A stretch of DNA of 64,000 bases, from assembly GCF_020166335.1 (NCBI RefSeq), contig NZ_JAIUJR010000004.1, positions 186,001-250,000 of the forward strand, read 5' to 3'. The DNA comes from Winogradskyella alexanderae (GTDB taxonomy: Bacteria; Bacteroidota; Bacteroidia; Flavobacteriales; Flavobacteriaceae). Positions 52,897 to 61,089 of the stretch are shown here, piece by piece. The notes beneath the pieces were generated by a model. The model was not told the origin of the DNA. It did no database searches and was given only the letters and a program-made list of their open reading frames with translations. Position 1 is the stretch's first letter. Each line of letters begins with the position of its first letter. A program made the translations under genes and the position numbers.

Positions 52897-55671
52897 ATGG
52901 GAATCTATTTATTAAAATTTTCAGCTTGTTTGCTTGTATTTTGGTTGGTTTACACATTCCTTTTAGAGCAACAGAACATACATCGGTTTAAGCGATTTTA
53001 TCTCTTAGGTTCGTTTGTGATGGCTTTAATTATTCCAATGCTTACCATTACCTATTATGTTGAACCTGTAGCTCAACAGCTTGAAACGTTACCAGTTTAT
53101 ATACCAATTGAATCCTCAAATACTGAAATACTCGTACAACCAACTGAGTCCATCAGCACAGAAACACTACTCTGGTACCTATACGGACTGGGCGTCCTTA
53201 TTTTCAGCTTTCGATTTGTTGTAAATCTTATAAAACTATATCGCAATATTTCAACAAATTCAAAAATCTTCAAATCATCTTTCATTTATGTTTTACTTAA
53301 GGAATATCGTATTCCACATTCCTTCTTTAAGTATATATTTTTAAACAAAACTAAGTTTGAAAATGAAGCTATCCCGATTGAAGTCTTATTGCACGAAGAA
53401 GCCCATGCCAAGCAATTGCATAGCCTAGACATTGTACTCATTGAGTTGTTACAAATTGCATTTTGGTTTCATCCTTTGGTTTACATTTTAAAACACCATG
53501 TAAAACTCAATCACGAATTTTTAGCCGATCAAGCGGTGTTAAATCATGGTATTGACAGAAAAAATTATCAAAATACATTATTACAATTTTCATCAAACAC
53601 TCCTGATTATCAACTCACGAGTGCCATCAATTATTCATCATTCAAAAAACGATTTACAGTTATGAAATCACAAACTTCAAACATTAAGAAATTGGCTAGC
53701 ACCATTTTGCTATTACCAGTTATCGCAATGCTATTTTACAGCTTTGCTGAAAGAGAGTATGTTAAAAAAGAAACTGAACAGACTCAAACAGAGATCAAAA
53801 ACGAATTGAAAAAAGCTATTGATTACGATTTAACCCACATTGATATCACTGATCCTATTAAGGCATATCTTAAAAAATATGAAGCTTATAAAAAGCTACA
53901 AGACACACCACCACATTATATAAATAAAGGTGACCTGGAGAAAAAGCAAATGGACGACTTATTCTCTGATTTAGGCGGTATGTATTTTAGAATGCTTAAA
54001 GCTGACAAAGCAAAAGTCTTACGTCCTACGCAACCCGTTTCACCATATGCAAAGATTACGCTTAACGGTAAAACCTACTACAAGAAAAAGAGTGAGTTAA
54101 CTCAGGAGGAAAAAGCAACCTTGCCTCCACCTCCTCCACCTGCAATGAAAAAATCAAAAGGCGGCCCTAATTCTGTAGATACTCCAGAAGTTTATAATAC
54201 TGATTATGCCAGAAGTATTGAGCTTAAAATTTTAGATAATAATTCTTATGTAATAGATGGTATAAAAGCCACTAAAAAAACCTTTGTTAGCGTATTTAAT
54301 CAAATGCATCAAGATATTACACCAGAGGTACGAAATAGAATCTTAAATATTCATGTAAGTTCTTCAAAAGATGTTTCTAATGAAGAAGTTTGGTTTATCT
54401 ATAATTCACTCAAAGATTATGGTTTTTATCACCTCGTTACTCCAAATCAAATCGTCAATAGAGCAAAAGGCAATACACCATTTGCTATCGAAAGTGGTAA
54501 TATAGGTCAACAAAACCCTCCAACTCAAAAAGAAATAGATGCTTATAATGCGTGGGCAAAGAAAAAGAAGGAAGCATTTAAAAAGAGACCAAAATCTGAA
54601 ACCGTAAATGGATACCCTTATCTTATAAATGATGAAACATTTAGATACTATAATTCTATTTATGATAGAATGACTTCTGAGCAAAAAAAGAAATCCGTAG
54701 CCCTTCCTGAGGCCGTTTTAGTAACTGAATGGCCAATGCCAGAATACACTGTTGTCGAAACTATAAGCCAACCAATACAAGAAAAAGCTACCAAACAACA
54801 AATTGAAGAATACAATGCTTGGGCAAAAAAAGTAAACGTTGCCATGAGAAAAGCTAGAGCTAATAAATCAAACGAATACCCTATTGTTAAACAAAAAGAA
54901 CTCGATAGGTACATTAATATCTACAAAAATCTGATGACGGCAGAGCAACGCCAAAATGCCGAACGTTTTCCAAGTCCGCCACCTCCACCTCCACCACCTC
55001 CAAGTCCGTTAGAAACGATCAAAACAAAAGCTAAGTCAAAAACCAAGCAACATAATAATGTAATTAATAAAGTAGAAATCACGATTAAAAAAGACAAGAG
55101 TTTAGTGCTTAATGGCAAACAAGTTGCTTTAGCGGATTTAGTTGAAGAGGTAAAAAAACTCAATCAACATTTAACCGTAGAGCAACAAAAGGAATATGTT
55201 TTTGCTTCTGTAATGGTAGAAAGTAACGACCATGTTTCATTTTCTAAGGAAATACAAGAAAAATTGAGAAAGGCCAACGTATACCATTGTGCCATAGGAT
55301 ATAACGAGACTAAACTAAAAACTGGATTACCAATTAAACATTTTAACTTAAATGAAGGATTGACGGTTGAAGAGGCTCGAAAAGAGAGAGAGAAAATGCT
55401 CCGAGGCATGGATGAAGGTGATAAAACATTAGACAAAACTATTGACAGTCTCAACAAAAAAGATAATAACAAATGGAGTTATACTGTTGAAACTTCTTTC
55501 GTTGAGTCTGAACCAAAAATGAAAGAATTGAAATATAATGGCGATACATATTCCTACTACCTGAAGAATGATAAAAAAGAATATGTATTCTATGATAAAT
55601 ATGGACTAATCGTGGATAAGACTAAAATAAAAACTCTTACCGACCATGTCAGAAAAACCAAAAAACAATAA
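52897..55671 (+). CDS. blaR1: BlaR1-like M56 metallopeptidase with repetitive C-terminal half
   Basis: A 924-residue membrane protease. Residues ~1-285 are the M56 unit: hydrophobic helices at ~1-24, ~34-54, ~90-110 and ~265-285, with the zinc motif HEEAH at 166-170 and FWFHPLVY after it. The rest is not a penicillin-binding domain. It contains two segments with an ExbD-like pattern (~439-525, ~724-805), two copies of a YNAWAKK-containing repeat (~545-615, ~632-700) and Pro-rich linkers (TLPPPPPPAM near 410, another near 695). It should sense a periplasmic signal and cleave the neighbouring BlaI-like repressor, but the ligand is unknown. Confidence 0.85.
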   Translation: MGIYLLKFSACLLVFWLVYTFLLEQQNIHRFKRFYLLGSFVMALIIPMLTITYYVEPVAQQLETLPVYIPIESSNTEILVQPTESISTETLLWYLYGLGVLIFSFRFVVNLIKLYRNISTNSKIFKSSFIYVLLKEYRIPHSFFKYIFLNKTKFENEAIPIEVLLHEEAHAKQLHSLDIVLIELLQIAFWFHPLVYILKHHVKLNHEFLADQAVLNHGIDRKNYQNTLLQFSSNTPDYQLTSAINYSSFKKRFTVMKSQTSNIKKLASTILLLPVIAMLFYSFAEREYVKKETEQTQTEIKNELKKAIDYDLTHIDITDPIKAYLKKYEAYKKLQDTPPHYINKGDLEKKQMDDLFSDLGGMYFRMLKADKAKVLRPTQPVSPYAKITLNGKTYYKKKSELTQEEKATLPPPPPPAMKKSKGGPNSVDTPEVYNTDYARSIELKILDNNSYVIDGIKATKKTFVSVFNQMHQDITPEVRNRILNIHVSSSKDVSNEEVWFIYNSLKDYGFYHLVTPNQIVNRAKGNTPFAIESGNIGQQNPPTQKEIDAYNAWAKKKKEAFKKRPKSETVNGYPYLINDETFRYYNSIYDRMTSEQKKKSVALPEAVLVTEWPMPEYTVVETISQPIQEKATKQQIEEYNAWAKKVNVAMRKARANKSNEYPIVKQKELDRYINIYKNLMTAEQRQNAERFPSPPPPPPPPPSPLETIKTKAKSKTKQHNNVINKVEITIKKDKSLVLNGKQVALADLVEEVKKLNQHLTVEQQKEYVFASVMVESNDHVSFSKEIQEKLRKANVYHCAIGYNETKLKTGLPIKHFNLNEGLTVEEARKEREKMLRGMDEGDKTLDKTIDSLNKKDNNKWSYTVETSFVESEPKMKELKYNGDTYSYYLKNDKKEYVFYDKYGLIVDKTKIKTLTDHVRKTKKQ

Positions 55672-55708
55672 CTATTCTTTTTGGACATACAAGACCTAAA
55701 CTTTTAAG

Positions 55709-55738
55709 AAATAGTCTCTTCAAAGAGACTATTTTTAA
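55709..55738 (+). terminator. Rho-independent terminator after the blaR1-like gene
   Basis: An 11-bp perfect stem (AAATAGTCTCT at 55709-55719 with AGAGACTATTT at 55724-55734), 4-base loop, and a short T-run. Confidence 0.85.
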
Positions 55739-55803
55739 TTAAAAGTGTAACAATCTTTCACATTTTGCGTTCTAATACTCTATACATCAATCAAAAAAAC
55801 ATC

Positions 55804-56904
55804 ATGTTAAAAAAATTCTTTATCCTTTGCTCAGGAGCAGATACAGATATCCTTAAAAACTGTTCTAATGGCGAACAAAACAAATATGCTGGTATTGGCG
55901 CCACAGTCTTCTTTACGGCCTTAATGGCCTCAATTGCGGCAAGCTATGCCCTTTACACCGTTTTTGACAACCTCTTAACATCGATATTCTTTGGTTTTAT
56001 TTGGGGGCTTTTAATATTTAACCTCGACCGCTACATCGTTTCTACAATTAAAAAACGAAATAGTGCCATCGATGAGTTTTTACAGGCTATCCCAAGAATA
56101 CTACTAGCTGTTATTATTGCAGTTGTCATCTCAAAACCTTTAGAATTAAAAATCTTCGAAAAGGAGATTAATCAAGTGCTGTTGGAACAAAAAAACGAAC
56201 TAACGTTATCCAATCAAAACCAGATTGCGCAACAGTACACACCTAAAATTGAAGACCTAAATACCCAAATCGCAAATCTGAAATCCCAAATAGACACAAA
56301 AGAAACCGAAGTCAATACTTTATACGACACTTTTATTTCTGAAGCAGAAGGTACAGCTGGTACTATGCTACTTGGCAAAGGACCAGTCTACAAAGAAAAG
56401 CGAGAAAAGCATGATGACGCACTTGCTGCGCTTCAAGAATTAAAAACAGAAAACAAAGCAAAAATTGCATCATTAGAAGCCGAAATTGCAAGTTTGGAAG
56501 GCGATTACAAAGCTAATGTCTCAGATTCGCAACCCATAATTGATAATTTTGATGGCCTAATGGCACGTGTCAATGCCTTAGGCGAATTACCATGGTTGCC
56601 TTCGTTTTTTATCTTCTTATTATTCCTAGCTATTGAGACCTCGCCTATTTTTGCAAAACTTATTTCGCCAAAAGGCGAATACGATTTCAGGTTAGAAGAC
56701 CAAGAAACTACTGTTAAAATCTGGACCATGCAGAAGGTTGCTGAGCGCAAATTACTTCTTAAAACCGATAATGACATAAACAACAAAGTTTACACTGAAA
56801 TTGCAGATGAAGAGGAGGTAATGAACTACAAACGCAAAAAAGCACGCGAACTTATGCAACTGCAGGCAGATGCCTTTTTTAAAAATCAAAAATCAGCACT
56901 TTAG
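55804..56904 (+). CDS. DUF4407-family membrane protein
   Basis: A 366-residue inner-membrane protein. Two helices near the N-terminus (~35-55, ~60-80), one at ~105-120 and one at ~265-285 flank a long Glu/Lys/Gln-rich coiled-coil region (~135-245) that should lie in the periplasm. The start LKKFFILCSGAD and the WGLLIFNLDRYIVSTIKK segment are typical of DUF4407. An upstream in-frame TTG at 55765 is less likely than the ATG at 55804. Function is unknown. It follows the blaR1 terminator, so it is probably a separate unit. Confidence 0.8.
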   Translation: MLKKFFILCSGADTDILKNCSNGEQNKYAGIGATVFFTALMASIAASYALYTVFDNLLTSIFFGFIWGLLIFNLDRYIVSTIKKRNSAIDEFLQAIPRILLAVIIAVVISKPLELKIFEKEINQVLLEQKNELTLSNQNQIAQQYTPKIEDLNTQIANLKSQIDTKETEVNTLYDTFISEAEGTAGTMLLGKGPVYKEKREKHDDALAALQELKTENKAKIASLEAEIASLEGDYKANVSDSQPIIDNFDGLMARVNALGELPWLPSFFIFLLFLAIETSPIFAKLISPKGEYDFRLEDQETTVKIWTMQKVAERKLLLKTDNDINNKVYTEIADEEEVMNYKRKKARELMQLQADAFFKNQKSAL

Positions 56905-56948
56905 GTAATAAGTTGTTATTTTTAAGATTGAAATAAAATATCAATCTT

Positions 56949-57413
56949 ATGAAATATTTATATATACTTTTTTTATCAATTCTCTGCACGAGCTGTATTA
57001 GTGTAAAAGCAGATGTTTATAATGCACCTGAGGAATCTACGAACAAAGAGCTTGCTGAAGCTGGTATACGATTAGTCATGCAACAACAGGAAAGCGCTTG
57101 GAATAAGCATGACCTTGAAGGATTTATGAACGGATATTGGCGTAGTGATCAGCTTAAATTTTATGGTGCAAACGGACTTACCTTAGGATGGGAACAAACC
57201 TTGGAAAACTACAAAAAAAGATACCCTACAAAACGTGAAACCGGTACCCTAAATTTTGTAATTAAAGATATTTCTAAAATTGAAGGTAATAATTACTGGG
57301 TCATGGGCGAATATCACCTTAAACGCGAGATGGGAGATGCCAATGGCATTTTTATGATATTATTTAAACAAATAAATGGTGAATGGAAAATAATTGCCGA
57401 TATGTCCTGCTAA
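56949..57413 (+). CDS. SnoaL/DUF4440-like lipoprotein
   Basis: A 154-residue protein with a lipoprotein signal (ILCTSCISV). The mature part has the NTF2/SnoaL-like pattern of DUF4440: VMQQQESAWNKHDLEGFMNGYW, ENYKKRYP, VMGEYHLKRE and a terminal LFKQINGEWKIIADMSC. Such small cone-shaped domains bind or turn over small ligands, but no catalytic site can be claimed. It lies 44 bases after the DUF4407 gene and may be co-transcribed with it. A long hairpin follows. Confidence 0.78.
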   Translation: MKYLYILFLSILCTSCISVKADVYNAPEESTNKELAEAGIRLVMQQQESAWNKHDLEGFMNGYWRSDQLKFYGANGLTLGWEQTLENYKKRYPTKRETGTLNFVIKDISKIEGNNYWVMGEYHLKREMGDANGIFMILFKQINGEWKIIADMSC

Positions 57414-57472
57414 AAAAACAAAGTGCAATGAAGCCATTTATCTATCACCATAAATGCGCTACATTGCACTTT
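57412..57472 (-). terminator. Long hairpin terminator between convergent genes
   Basis: AAAGTGCAATG (57420-57430) pairs with CATTGCACTTT (57462-57472); inside, CATTTAT/ATAAATG (57435-57441 with 57450-57456) and AGC/GCT extend the stem. On the minus strand the hairpin is followed by GTTTTTTT, so it ends the STAS transcript; it lacks a T-run for the plus strand. Confidence 0.75.
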
Positions 57473-57492
57473 ACATCAAAAAGCTATATTAA

Positions 57493-57810
57493 TTAGGCGG
57501 CTACAATTGAACCGTTGGGTACTGAAACCGTATTTGTTTCTTCTTCTGATTTAAAATGATCGTATAATTCCTTGCATCCAATACCAACAATTGATAATTT
57601 CTTTGATTTGGTAATTGATTCGTTGTGTAATCTAGCAAGCGCCATAACACCCGCTCTATCAATACTTTCTATATTCTCAATATTGATGATTATTTCATCT
57701 TGCTTTTCAAAAATATTTGAAAAATGTGCATTAAAGGTTTTTAAACTAAGTTTGTTTAAGGTCCCTTTGATTTTAAATCGGTTATTGTAACTTGTAATTT
57801 GCAGATCCAT
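57493..57810 (-). CDS. STAS-domain protein without the usual phospho-acceptor Ser
   Basis: A 105-residue single STAS domain of the anti-sigma-factor-antagonist type (FKIKGTLNKLSLKTFNAHF, EIIINIENIESIDRAGVMALARLHNES). In SpoIIAA-like proteins the segment after Asp is usually Ser-Ser/Ala-Gly, with Ser phosphorylated by an RsbW-type kinase. Here it is Asp-Arg-Ala-Gly, so that control seems absent. No anti-sigma kinase is seen in the window. It could act as a structural STAS partner for the REC-glycosyltransferase genes nearby. Confidence 0.75.
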   Translation of the reverse strand: MDLQITSYNNRFKIKGTLNKLSLKTFNAHFSNIFEKQDEIIINIENIESIDRAGVMALARLHNESITKSKKLSIVGIGCKELYDHFKSEEETNTVSVPNGSIVAA

Positions 57811-58019
57811 AATAAATAGATGTTAATTCATTTGTACTAATTCAGGGCTATTAATCAGTAAATTTGGTGCTAATAATCTTCGAGGGATTACTTAAATTTC
57901 GCATAAATTGAACAGGCTATATCATAAAATCGACAAAATGCAATATAGATTTGTTTAGTTGAAACCATGTACCATTTTTTTCGATGAACGACGTATATAA
58001 ATTAAGGGCTTTTTAAAAC

Positions 58020-58163
58020 ATGAAATACAATTACAAAGTAACGCTTATGGCCATACTTGCCCTAATTACAATTTACGGTATTATAACAGGTAAGTACTTA
58101 TTCTTGGTATTAATGTTTCCAATTGGCTTTTTATTTAAGAAAAAAGAAGATGATAAAGAATAA
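58020..58163 (+). CDS. Small two-helix membrane protein
   Basis: A 47-residue ORF from the ATG at 58020 to TAA at 58161-58163. It has a short basic N-terminus, a hydrophobic helix (VTLMAILALITIYGIIT), a second (YLFLVLMFPIGFLF) and a charged KKKEDDKE tail, which is the layout of a real small membrane protein. It stands alone on the plus strand between the STAS gene and the convergent manA gene; about 210 bases upstream hold no other gene. Function is unknown. Confidence 0.6.
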   Translation: MKYNYKVTLMAILALITIYGIITGKYLFLVLMFPIGFLFKKKEDDKE

Positions 58164-58187
58164 ACTATTAACAACCTTAGGTTTAAG

Positions 58188-59189
58188 TTATGATGCCTTT
58201 TGGTCACAGGCTTTTAAGTTACTATTTATATAAACTTCTAAAACCTTAGCATTGGTACCATTAATGGTCACTTTATCGGAATTTGCCGGCAAAAGTACTG
58301 TTTCGCCCATTTTAATGATCTCAGTTAGACCATTTTGAGTAATTTCTGCATTGCCCTCAACGCACATAAATATCACAAAGGAATCGAGACTAGTATAATT
58401 CTTATGAACGTTACACACTACATTAAAAATGTTCGTCGTGAAAAATTGGCAGTTTACCAAATTACTCGATGTATCTCGCTTTAAACTATACTTACTTTTA
58501 CCTAATGACGGGAAAACCTTTGTTGCTTGCGTAGCCAGTTCTGTGTGCAGCGCTCTTGTATTCCCTTTTTCATCTACTCTATCCCAATCATATACGCGAT
58601 AGGTGATATCGCTGGTTTGTTGTATCTCGGCAACCATTACGCCTGCACCAATGGCATGCACTTTTCCTGCTGGAATAAAATAACTATCACCTTTATTCAC
58701 TTTTACAGAATTAAAGATCTGCTTAACATTCTTAGCATTTATTGCACCCAACTTTTCTTTAGCTGTGTTATGGTCTTTTAATCCCAATATAATTTCTGCA
58801 TCTTTTTCATTATCCATGATGTACCACATTTCGGTTTTCCCAAAAGAATTGTGGTATTTCCGAGCCATTTGATCATCCGGATGTACTTGGACCGATAGAT
58901 TGGTTTTTGCATCTAAAAACTTAATCAACAACGGGAATTCCTCACCGAAGCGTTCTAGATTTTTCGCACCCATAAAGTCACCTTTAAATTTATTTATCAA
59001 TTCATTTAAGGATTTTCCCTTATAAATACCATTAGAAACAATAGATACATTATTATTTACGCCAGAGATTTCCCAGCTTTCACCTAGCGTTTTAGAGTTT
59101 GACGCTTTATTAAAAACGGTAGTTAATTTTTCTCCTCCCCAGATTTTCTCTTTTAAAATAGGATTGAATTTTATTGGATACGCTTTCAT
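58188..59189 (-). CDS. manA: Class I mannose-6-phosphate isomerase
   Basis: A 333-residue cupin-type, Zn-dependent phosphomannose isomerase. Diagnostic parts are KFNPILKEKIWGGEKL, SGVNNNVSIVSNG, FLDAKTNLSVQVHPDDQMA, KTEMWYIMDNEKDAEIILG and KGDSYFIPAGKVHAIGAG, the Zn ligands being the Gln/His pair in SVQVHPDD, a Glu and the later His. It interconverts fructose-6-phosphate and mannose-6-phosphate, the first step to GDP-mannose. Followed on the same strand by glycosyltransferases (18 bases between manA's start and the stop of the GT2-like gene), which points to a mannose-donor role. Confidence 0.92.
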   Translation of the reverse strand: MKAYPIKFNPILKEKIWGGEKLTTVFNKASNSKTLGESWEISGVNNNVSIVSNGIYKGKSLNELINKFKGDFMGAKNLERFGEEFPLLIKFLDAKTNLSVQVHPDDQMARKYHNSFGKTEMWYIMDNEKDAEIILGLKDHNTAKEKLGAINAKNVKQIFNSVKVNKGDSYFIPAGKVHAIGAGVMVAEIQQTSDITYRVYDWDRVDEKGNTRALHTELATQATKVFPSLGKSKYSLKRDTSSNLVNCQFFTTNIFNVVCNVHKNYTSLDSFVIFMCVEGNAEITQNGLTEIIKMGETVLLPANSDKVTINGTNAKVLEVYINSNLKACDQKAS

Positions 59190-59206
59190 TATTCTGATAT
59201 TGATAA

Positions 59207-59698
59207 TTATACTATTATTAGATTAAGTCCTCTCGACACTTCTTTACCCTGTACTTTCTTTAAATAGTCCATCAAGGAAAAAACACTCTTAAATAACGTT
59301 GGCTTTATGATATACTTACTTTTTAAATCTCTATCATAGCTGATAATAGATTCCGTTTCGGTGCATATCAATTCTATTATATCGCTTAGATTTAAACGAT
59401 AAGATTTCAGGGTATTGACATCTAAGCAAGCTAAATGTCTTAGGTCAAAATTGTTAAACATGTATCTGGCACCAGCTCTTTTTGAAGCCACTATAGACAC
59501 GTGCTTTTTTATTTCGACAATTGAGACACTAGAGCAGTTTTCTTTGATTTCTCTGAGCAATTCTAGTGTATCGTCTTTACTTTCGTTGTCCACAAGACAA
59601 AATTCTATTTGATCTGTTGATTTTAATTGGTCAATTATGGTCTTTGTTTTTATATCGTCTTGATTATTATTAAAAACAATGATGATTCCTAATTTCAT
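59207..59698 (-). CDS. Short GT2-like glycosyltransferase N-terminal domain protein
   Basis: A 163-residue protein that begins like a family 2 glycosyltransferase (GIIIVFNNNQDDIKTK, FCLVDNESKDDTLELLREIKE, VASKRAGARYMFN) but ends soon after the region where a DxD metal motif would lie; LACLDVNTLK is the closest and lacks DxD. Either it is a truncated GT2 or a partner that binds nucleotide without transferring sugar. It is encoded 20 bases downstream of the REC-GT2 fusion gene, so the two are likely made together. I can give only a fold-level call. Confidence 0.6.
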   Translation of the reverse strand: MKLGIIIVFNNNQDDIKTKTIIDQLKSTDQIEFCLVDNESKDDTLELLREIKENCSSVSIVEIKKHVSIVASKRAGARYMFNNFDLRHLACLDVNTLKSYRLNLSDIIELICTETESIISYDRDLKSKYIIKPTLFKSVFSLMDYLKKVQGKEVSRGLNLIIV

Positions 59699-59718
59699 TT
59701 AGCATACTATTTAATGAA

Positions 59719-60906
59719 TTAAACAACTTCTAACGTTACGTCCATATCAGCTAATTTTTGATTTTTTCTTTTTCTGTAAACCCAAGCTATTTGCGCTAAT
59801 TGAAATACGATTTTTACTGAGTCTTTCATGGATAGTTTAGAACCATCGGCATGAATCCATCTTTTTAAGGGTTGCTCACACAGTAGGCTTTTCGCTTTTT
59901 TCAAACCATAGTGCATCGTCATGCGCTTAAATATTTCAACATCAAAAATCCATTGCGTCACAAATTTCTTCCCAAAAGCAATATCAATAACATCTTTATG
60001 GAAAATCTTAGCACCACATTGGGTGTCTTTAAAATCCATGGACAAGATTTTTCTGATTATAAAATTGATCGTTAAGCTTATAATTTTTCGCGCAGACTCT
60101 TTGCTAATATTTGCTCCCATCCTAGAGATTCTAGAACCGCTAACAATTTTAAAATTCGAAGTTTCTATGGTCTTTACCAAATCATCAAAATCAGCAAGGT
60201 CTGTTGAGAGATCGGCATCAAGGAATCCTATATAATCTAGATCCTGCTTTTCAGCCATGTGTAGCATGCCAAGTCTAACCGCTTCGGCTTTACCGCCATT
60301 TTTCTCACAATCATAAACAGTAATGTAGCCTTCTCTTCCTTTTTGTAAATCCTTTAGAACCTTTAACGTATTATCCTTGCTACCATCATTTACAAAACAT
60401 AAATGATAACCGGAATTTGCGTCTACAAATTTTAAAAACTCATCACTCAACAATCTCTCTTCCTCATTGTAACATGGTATTACTACACCAACACATCGTT
60501 GCTGAATCATAACATTAGCATTTGACATTAACGCTGTTTTCTTTTCAGGTGCTCCAATAAGGTGCTTAACCCTTGCACAAATCTCCACAAGGCTTAATGG
60601 TTTTTTCATGTAATCATTAACACCTAGTTCAAATGCTTTTGTAATCGCATCGTCTTTCGTATTACCAGACAAAATCATAATAGGCGTTTGTGAATCTTTA
60701 GTTATTCTAATATGTGTTATGACCTCAAATCCAGAGATATTAGGCATATTTAAATCTACTATCACTAAATCTGGATTAAACTCATCATAAGTATCCAAAC
60801 CTTTGATTGCATCAGTTTCAATAGCTACTTCGTAACCTAAATCCTCAAGCCTCTTCTGTAGTGGAAGTAGTACTAATTGTTGATCATCTATTGCTAGAAC
60901 CTTCAT
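59719..60906 (-). CDS. Response-regulator receiver fused to a family 2 glycosyltransferase
   Basis: A 395-residue fusion. Residues 1-120 are a receiver domain: acidic pair in LAIDDQQ, phospho-acceptor Asp in LVIVDLNMPN (~52), ILSGNT and the Lys of MKKPLSL. Residues ~135-380 are a GT2 of the polyprenyl-phosphate sugar synthase type: VVIPCYNEEERL, CFVNDGSKDNTL, GGKAEAVRLG, FLDADLSTD (DxD) and TQCGAKIF. No terminal membrane helices are seen. It should transfer a sugar from a nucleotide donor under phosphorylation control. Adjacent genes (manA, GT2-like and divergent GT-C) fit a polyprenyl-phosphate mannose pathway. No histidine kinase lies in the window. Confidence 0.88.
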   Translation of the reverse strand: MKVLAIDDQQLVLLPLQKRLEDLGYEVAIETDAIKGLDTYDEFNPDLVIVDLNMPNISGFEVITHIRITKDSQTPIMILSGNTKDDAITKAFELGVNDYMKKPLSLVEICARVKHLIGAPEKKTALMSNANVMIQQRCVGVVIPCYNEEERLLSDEFLKFVDANSGYHLCFVNDGSKDNTLKVLKDLQKGREGYITVYDCEKNGGKAEAVRLGMLHMAEKQDLDYIGFLDADLSTDLADFDDLVKTIETSNFKIVSGSRISRMGANISKESARKIISLTINFIIRKILSMDFKDTQCGAKIFHKDVIDIAFGKKFVTQWIFDVEIFKRMTMHYGLKKAKSLLCEQPLKRWIHADGSKLSMKDSVKIVFQLAQIAWVYRKRKNQKLADMDVTLEVV

Positions 60907-61002
60907 AATACGTTGATTTATGTTTTAAATTCAAGTCAAAAGTATAGGTATTGACGTCTGAAATTTTTTAATTTAGATAAATACCGAACTTAGTGTAGAC
61001 GA

Positions 61003-61017
61003 ACAGCAATTTGCTGT
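61003..61017. promoter_or_regulatory. Perfect dyad in the divergent REC-GT2/GT-C intergenic region
   Basis: ACAGCA-ATT-TGCTGT, perfect 6-bp arms, 97 bases from the REC-GT2 start and 73 bases from the GT-C start. A TATCTTTA element at about 61052-61059 could be the -7 of the GT-C gene. It could be a shared operator, but no regulator is identified. Confidence 0.4.
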
Positions 61018-61089
61018 AGATGATTAAAAACGGTATGGCTTCCTTAATTATATATCTTTACACTATTGATATTAGCATGAAAGACATCA

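Noticed and set aside
54961..55010. Tandem CCA/CCT repeat
   Set aside because: Simple coding repeat for a polyproline linker, not a CRISPR or mobile repeat.
54406..55472. Four minus-strand frames opposite the blaR1-like C-terminal half
   Set aside because: Gly-rich and hydrophobic runs arise from the antisense of Pro-rich and Lys/Glu-rich coding sequence; no independent support.
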